A stretch of 64,000 bases of DNA from Saccharicrinis sp963665705 (lineage in GTDB: Bacteria; Bacteroidota; Bacteroidia; Bacteroidales; Marinilabiliaceae), in NCBI GenBank assembly GCA_963665705.1, contig OY762448.1, positions 2,604,001-2,668,000 on the forward strand, given 5' to 3'. Positions 62,135 through 64,000 of the stretch are shown here, piece by piece (position 1 is the first letter of the stretch; each line of letters begins with the position of its first letter). Made by a program: the position numbers and the translations under genes. The notes beneath the pieces are model-generated. The model saw only the letters and a program-made list of their open reading frames with translations, made no database searches and had not been told where the DNA came from.

Positions 62135-64000
62135 GTGAACATAAATAAACCCAATTATAATACGTACCTAAAACGATGGAAGTCGCAATTTAGCCTTATC
62201 GCTGAACTGATGGACGGATGCATCATATTAGCTTCTCAGATCGAGGTAAATAAAATAATTGCAATTGCTTATAATCATCCTGATGAAAACACTTTATTCA
62301 AAAGCAAATCAAATGAAAACAGTATTACTAATAATATTATTCAAGATGGAAAAAACAGATTTGTACCTAATTTACAAGTAAATAAAAATTACGCCGACAC
62401 CACAGAATACAAATCAAATTTAAAATGTTTTTATGGTATTGCTGTACACTCACCATCAGGAGATATTTTGGGTGTACTATGCTTATATTCCAGAGATAAA
62501 AACAACTTTGCAAATGAAAAAATCGATCAATTTAAAAAATTAAAGTTGCTCATTGAGGATGACATTAAAGTAATAGAAAAATCGACCCATTCACCTAAAA
62601 TAATCAGGGATACACTACTTGATGACGAGGAGAAATTTAAACAATTTTTTCATTCGTCACCCATGGGTATATTTTATTGGGATATTAATATGATTATTAC
62701 TGATTGTAATGAAAAATTCTGTGAGATTTTAAAATCAAATAGCGCGTCACTTCTTGGATTAAACCTCAACTTATTAAAAGACAAAAGAACAATACCGTGC
62801 ATTCAAAGTTCACTGGCGGGTATCCAAGGAGACTACGAAGGTGAATATTGCACCACTACCAGTAGTGAAAGTATATATGTTTTACTTAAGACCTCTCCGG
62901 TATTTGATAAAGACCATAAGATTTGTGGTGGTATTGGTATTATAGAAGACATCTCTGAAAAAATACAAATTCAGAAAGCTTTAAAAAATAGCGAGTTAAA
63001 ACACAAGGACTTAGTTGAAAAGATTAATGATGTAATTTTCACACTTGATCAGGATGGTGTGTGTACATATATAAGCCCTGTCATTACCACAATAATTGGA
63101 TTTTCACCAGAAGAAATTGTTGGTCATCATTTCATGAATTTTATACATGAAAACTACAAAATTAGATTTCATGAAGCCTTAAATAATGTAAAATCTGGCT
63201 CTATAGTATTAATTGAGATAAGAATTAAAGATAGTAACAACAGATATCACTGGATAAGGATTTCACTTCGTCCAACTATTGATAGTAATAACACTTTTAC
63301 AGAAATCCACGGTGTAGCTCAAGATATCGGAGAAACCAGAAATGCAGAATCTTCATTAAAAGAAAGTGAGGAACAATTTAAGATGGTTGCCACTCATATT
63401 TCTGATATTATATACGAATGGAATCCACTAACAGATGAGTTAATTTGGCACAGTAATCCCAATATAATATCTCCCTCTTTAAAAAACATTAAAACATTTA
63501 CTGAGTTTTCTAATTTAATTCTTATAGAAGATAGAGATAAGATTAATCAATATTGGAGAAATGCTTTCAATAAGTTGGGTGCTTGGAAATCTGAACTCAG
63601 GATTAAAATTGATGACGACAAAATAAAGTATGTGCTTGGTAATGGAATAATTCTTTTTAAAAATGATATAGCATACAAGGGCATTGGGACTTTAACTGAT
63701 ATTTCAAAAGAAAAATCACTTATAAGTAACCTTAAACAAAGTAATGAAAAACTTGAGCTTAACATTGCAAAGCTAAATGGGTTATTGTCTGTTATTCCAG
63801 ACATGATGTTTGTATTTAACGAGGATGGGGTAATTATGGATTATCACACAAATGATCCTAAATTGATTATAAAAGATGAAAGTTATTTTATTAACAAAAG
63901 TGTACACGAAACATTACCTGAAGAAATTGCCAATTTAACACATGACAAAATAAAATATGTATTAAAAACAAAACAAACAGAAACTTTTAATTATCAAATT
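62135..64000 (+). CDS. GAF and multi-PAS sensor protein, 5' part (runs off the window)
   Basis: The frame is open from a GTG at 62135 to the window end (622 codons seen, no stop). A TGA at 62126-62128 bounds it upstream; the first in-frame ATG is 62210, inside the first domain, so GTG is the likely start. Order of domains: GAF-like (about 10-155, FSLIAELMDGCIILASQIEV to GILGVLCLYS-type GDILGVLCLYSRD), PAS 1 (about 170-285, FFHSSPMGIFYWDINMIITDCN), PAS 2 (about 295-415, VFTLDQDGVCTYISPVI-like IFTLDQDGVCTYIS), PAS 3 (about 425-535) and the start of PAS 4 (about 550 on, LLSVIPDMMFVFNEDGVIMDY). Most such proteins end in a histidine kinase, which would lie outside the window. No membrane helix, so a cytoplasmic sensor. 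Confidence 0.85.
   Translation, partial: MNINKPNYNTYLKRWKSQFSLIAELMDGCIILASQIEVNKIIAIAYNHPDENTLFKSKSNENSITNNIIQDGKNRFVPNLQVNKNYADTTEYKSNLKCFYGIAVHSPSGDILGVLCLYSRDKNNFANEKIDQFKKLKLLIEDDIKVIEKSTHSPKIIRDTLLDDEEKFKQFFHSSPMGIFYWDINMIITDCNEKFCEILKSNSASLLGLNLNLLKDKRTIPCIQSSLAGIQGDYEGEYCTTTSSESIYVLLKTSPVFDKDHKICGGIGIIEDISEKIQIQKALKNSELKHKDLVEKINDVIFTLDQDGVCTYISPVITTIIGFSPEEIVGHHFMNFIHENYKIRFHEALNNVKSGSIVLIEIRIKDSNNRYHWIRISLRPTIDSNNTFTEIHGVAQDIGETRNAESSLKESEEQFKMVATHISDIIYEWNPLTDELIWHSNPNIISPSLKNIKTFTEFSNLILIEDRDKINQYWRNAFNKLGAWKSELRIKIDDDKIKYVLGNGIILFKNDIAYKGIGTLTDISKEKSLISNLKQSNEKLELNIAKLNGLLSVIPDMMFVFNEDGVIMDYHTNDPKLIIKDESYFINKSVHETLPEEIANLTHDKIKYVLKTKQTETFNYQI

Overview
The window looks like a chromosomal segment of a low-GC Bacteroidota, most likely a Bacteroidales/Marinilabiliales-type environmental anaerobe or facultative anaerobe. 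The signs are two SusC/SusD pairs, a B12 riboswitch followed by BtuB-like and BtuG-like genes, a protein with a type IX secretion C-terminal domain, TlpA/DUF4369 lipoproteins, DUF4199 and DUF6266 proteins, TAnnTTTG-type -7 promoter boxes and a general lack of strong Shine-Dalgarno sequences. No rRNA, tRNA, CRISPR array, transposase or prophage module was seen. The species cannot be named from the sequence alone.

Layout. 1-7.5 kb: end of a DcuC-family carrier coupled to isoaspartyl dipeptidase, then a SusC/SusD pair and a secreted SGNH hydrolase. 7.5-11 kb: gene-poor accessory stretch with a GC-rich repeat patch, a DUF6266 protein whose N-terminus lies upstream of its first ATG, and a weakly RteC-like protein. 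11-17 kb: small envelope proteins on the minus strand, then MscS and an orphan PAS histidine kinase. 17-19.7 kb: a complete MlaE-MlaF-MlaD lipid ABC transporter operon. 19.7-24.4 kb: a GH3 beta-glucosidase whose signal peptide carries an in-frame stop, a divergent Nudix-type (NrtR/AraR-like) regulator, and a Mut7-C protein. 24.8-30.4 kb: housekeeping and small genes (thioesterase, threonine aldolase, glutathione peroxidase, C_GCAxxG_C_C protein, sugar isomerase, TRIC channel, SiaC-like). 30.4-34 kb: GH13 amylase lipoprotein and a type IX-secreted nuclease. 34.2-36.5 kb: BlaI/BlaR-like pair with twin operators. 36.6-39.2 kb: valS. 39.5-50 kb: an ECF sigma / FecR / STN-SusC / SusD / lipoprotein / two TlpA locus. 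50.3-53.8 kb: a Rel/SpoT protein with a degraded hydrolase motif and a YtxH-holin cluster. 53.8-57.2 kb: cobalamin uptake. 57.3-64 kb: ligA, small proteins, an LpoB/COG3014 lipoprotein pair and the start of a GAF/multi-PAS sensor.

The most unusual signals are: (i) a 40-bp leader block found three times, ending exactly at the start codons of three unrelated genes (a susD, a Nudix regulator, a glutathione peroxidase); (ii) a two-copy ~147-bp intergenic repeat that may be related to it; (iii) the nonsense codon inside the GH3 signal peptide; (iv) the sigma/anti-sigma SusCD locus with a lipoprotein that may be a metallopeptidase relative without its HExxH motif, plus duplicated TlpA lipoproteins separated by a MITE-like element; (v) the DUF6266 gene with no ATG at its conserved N-terminus, next to GC-rich direct and inverted repeats.
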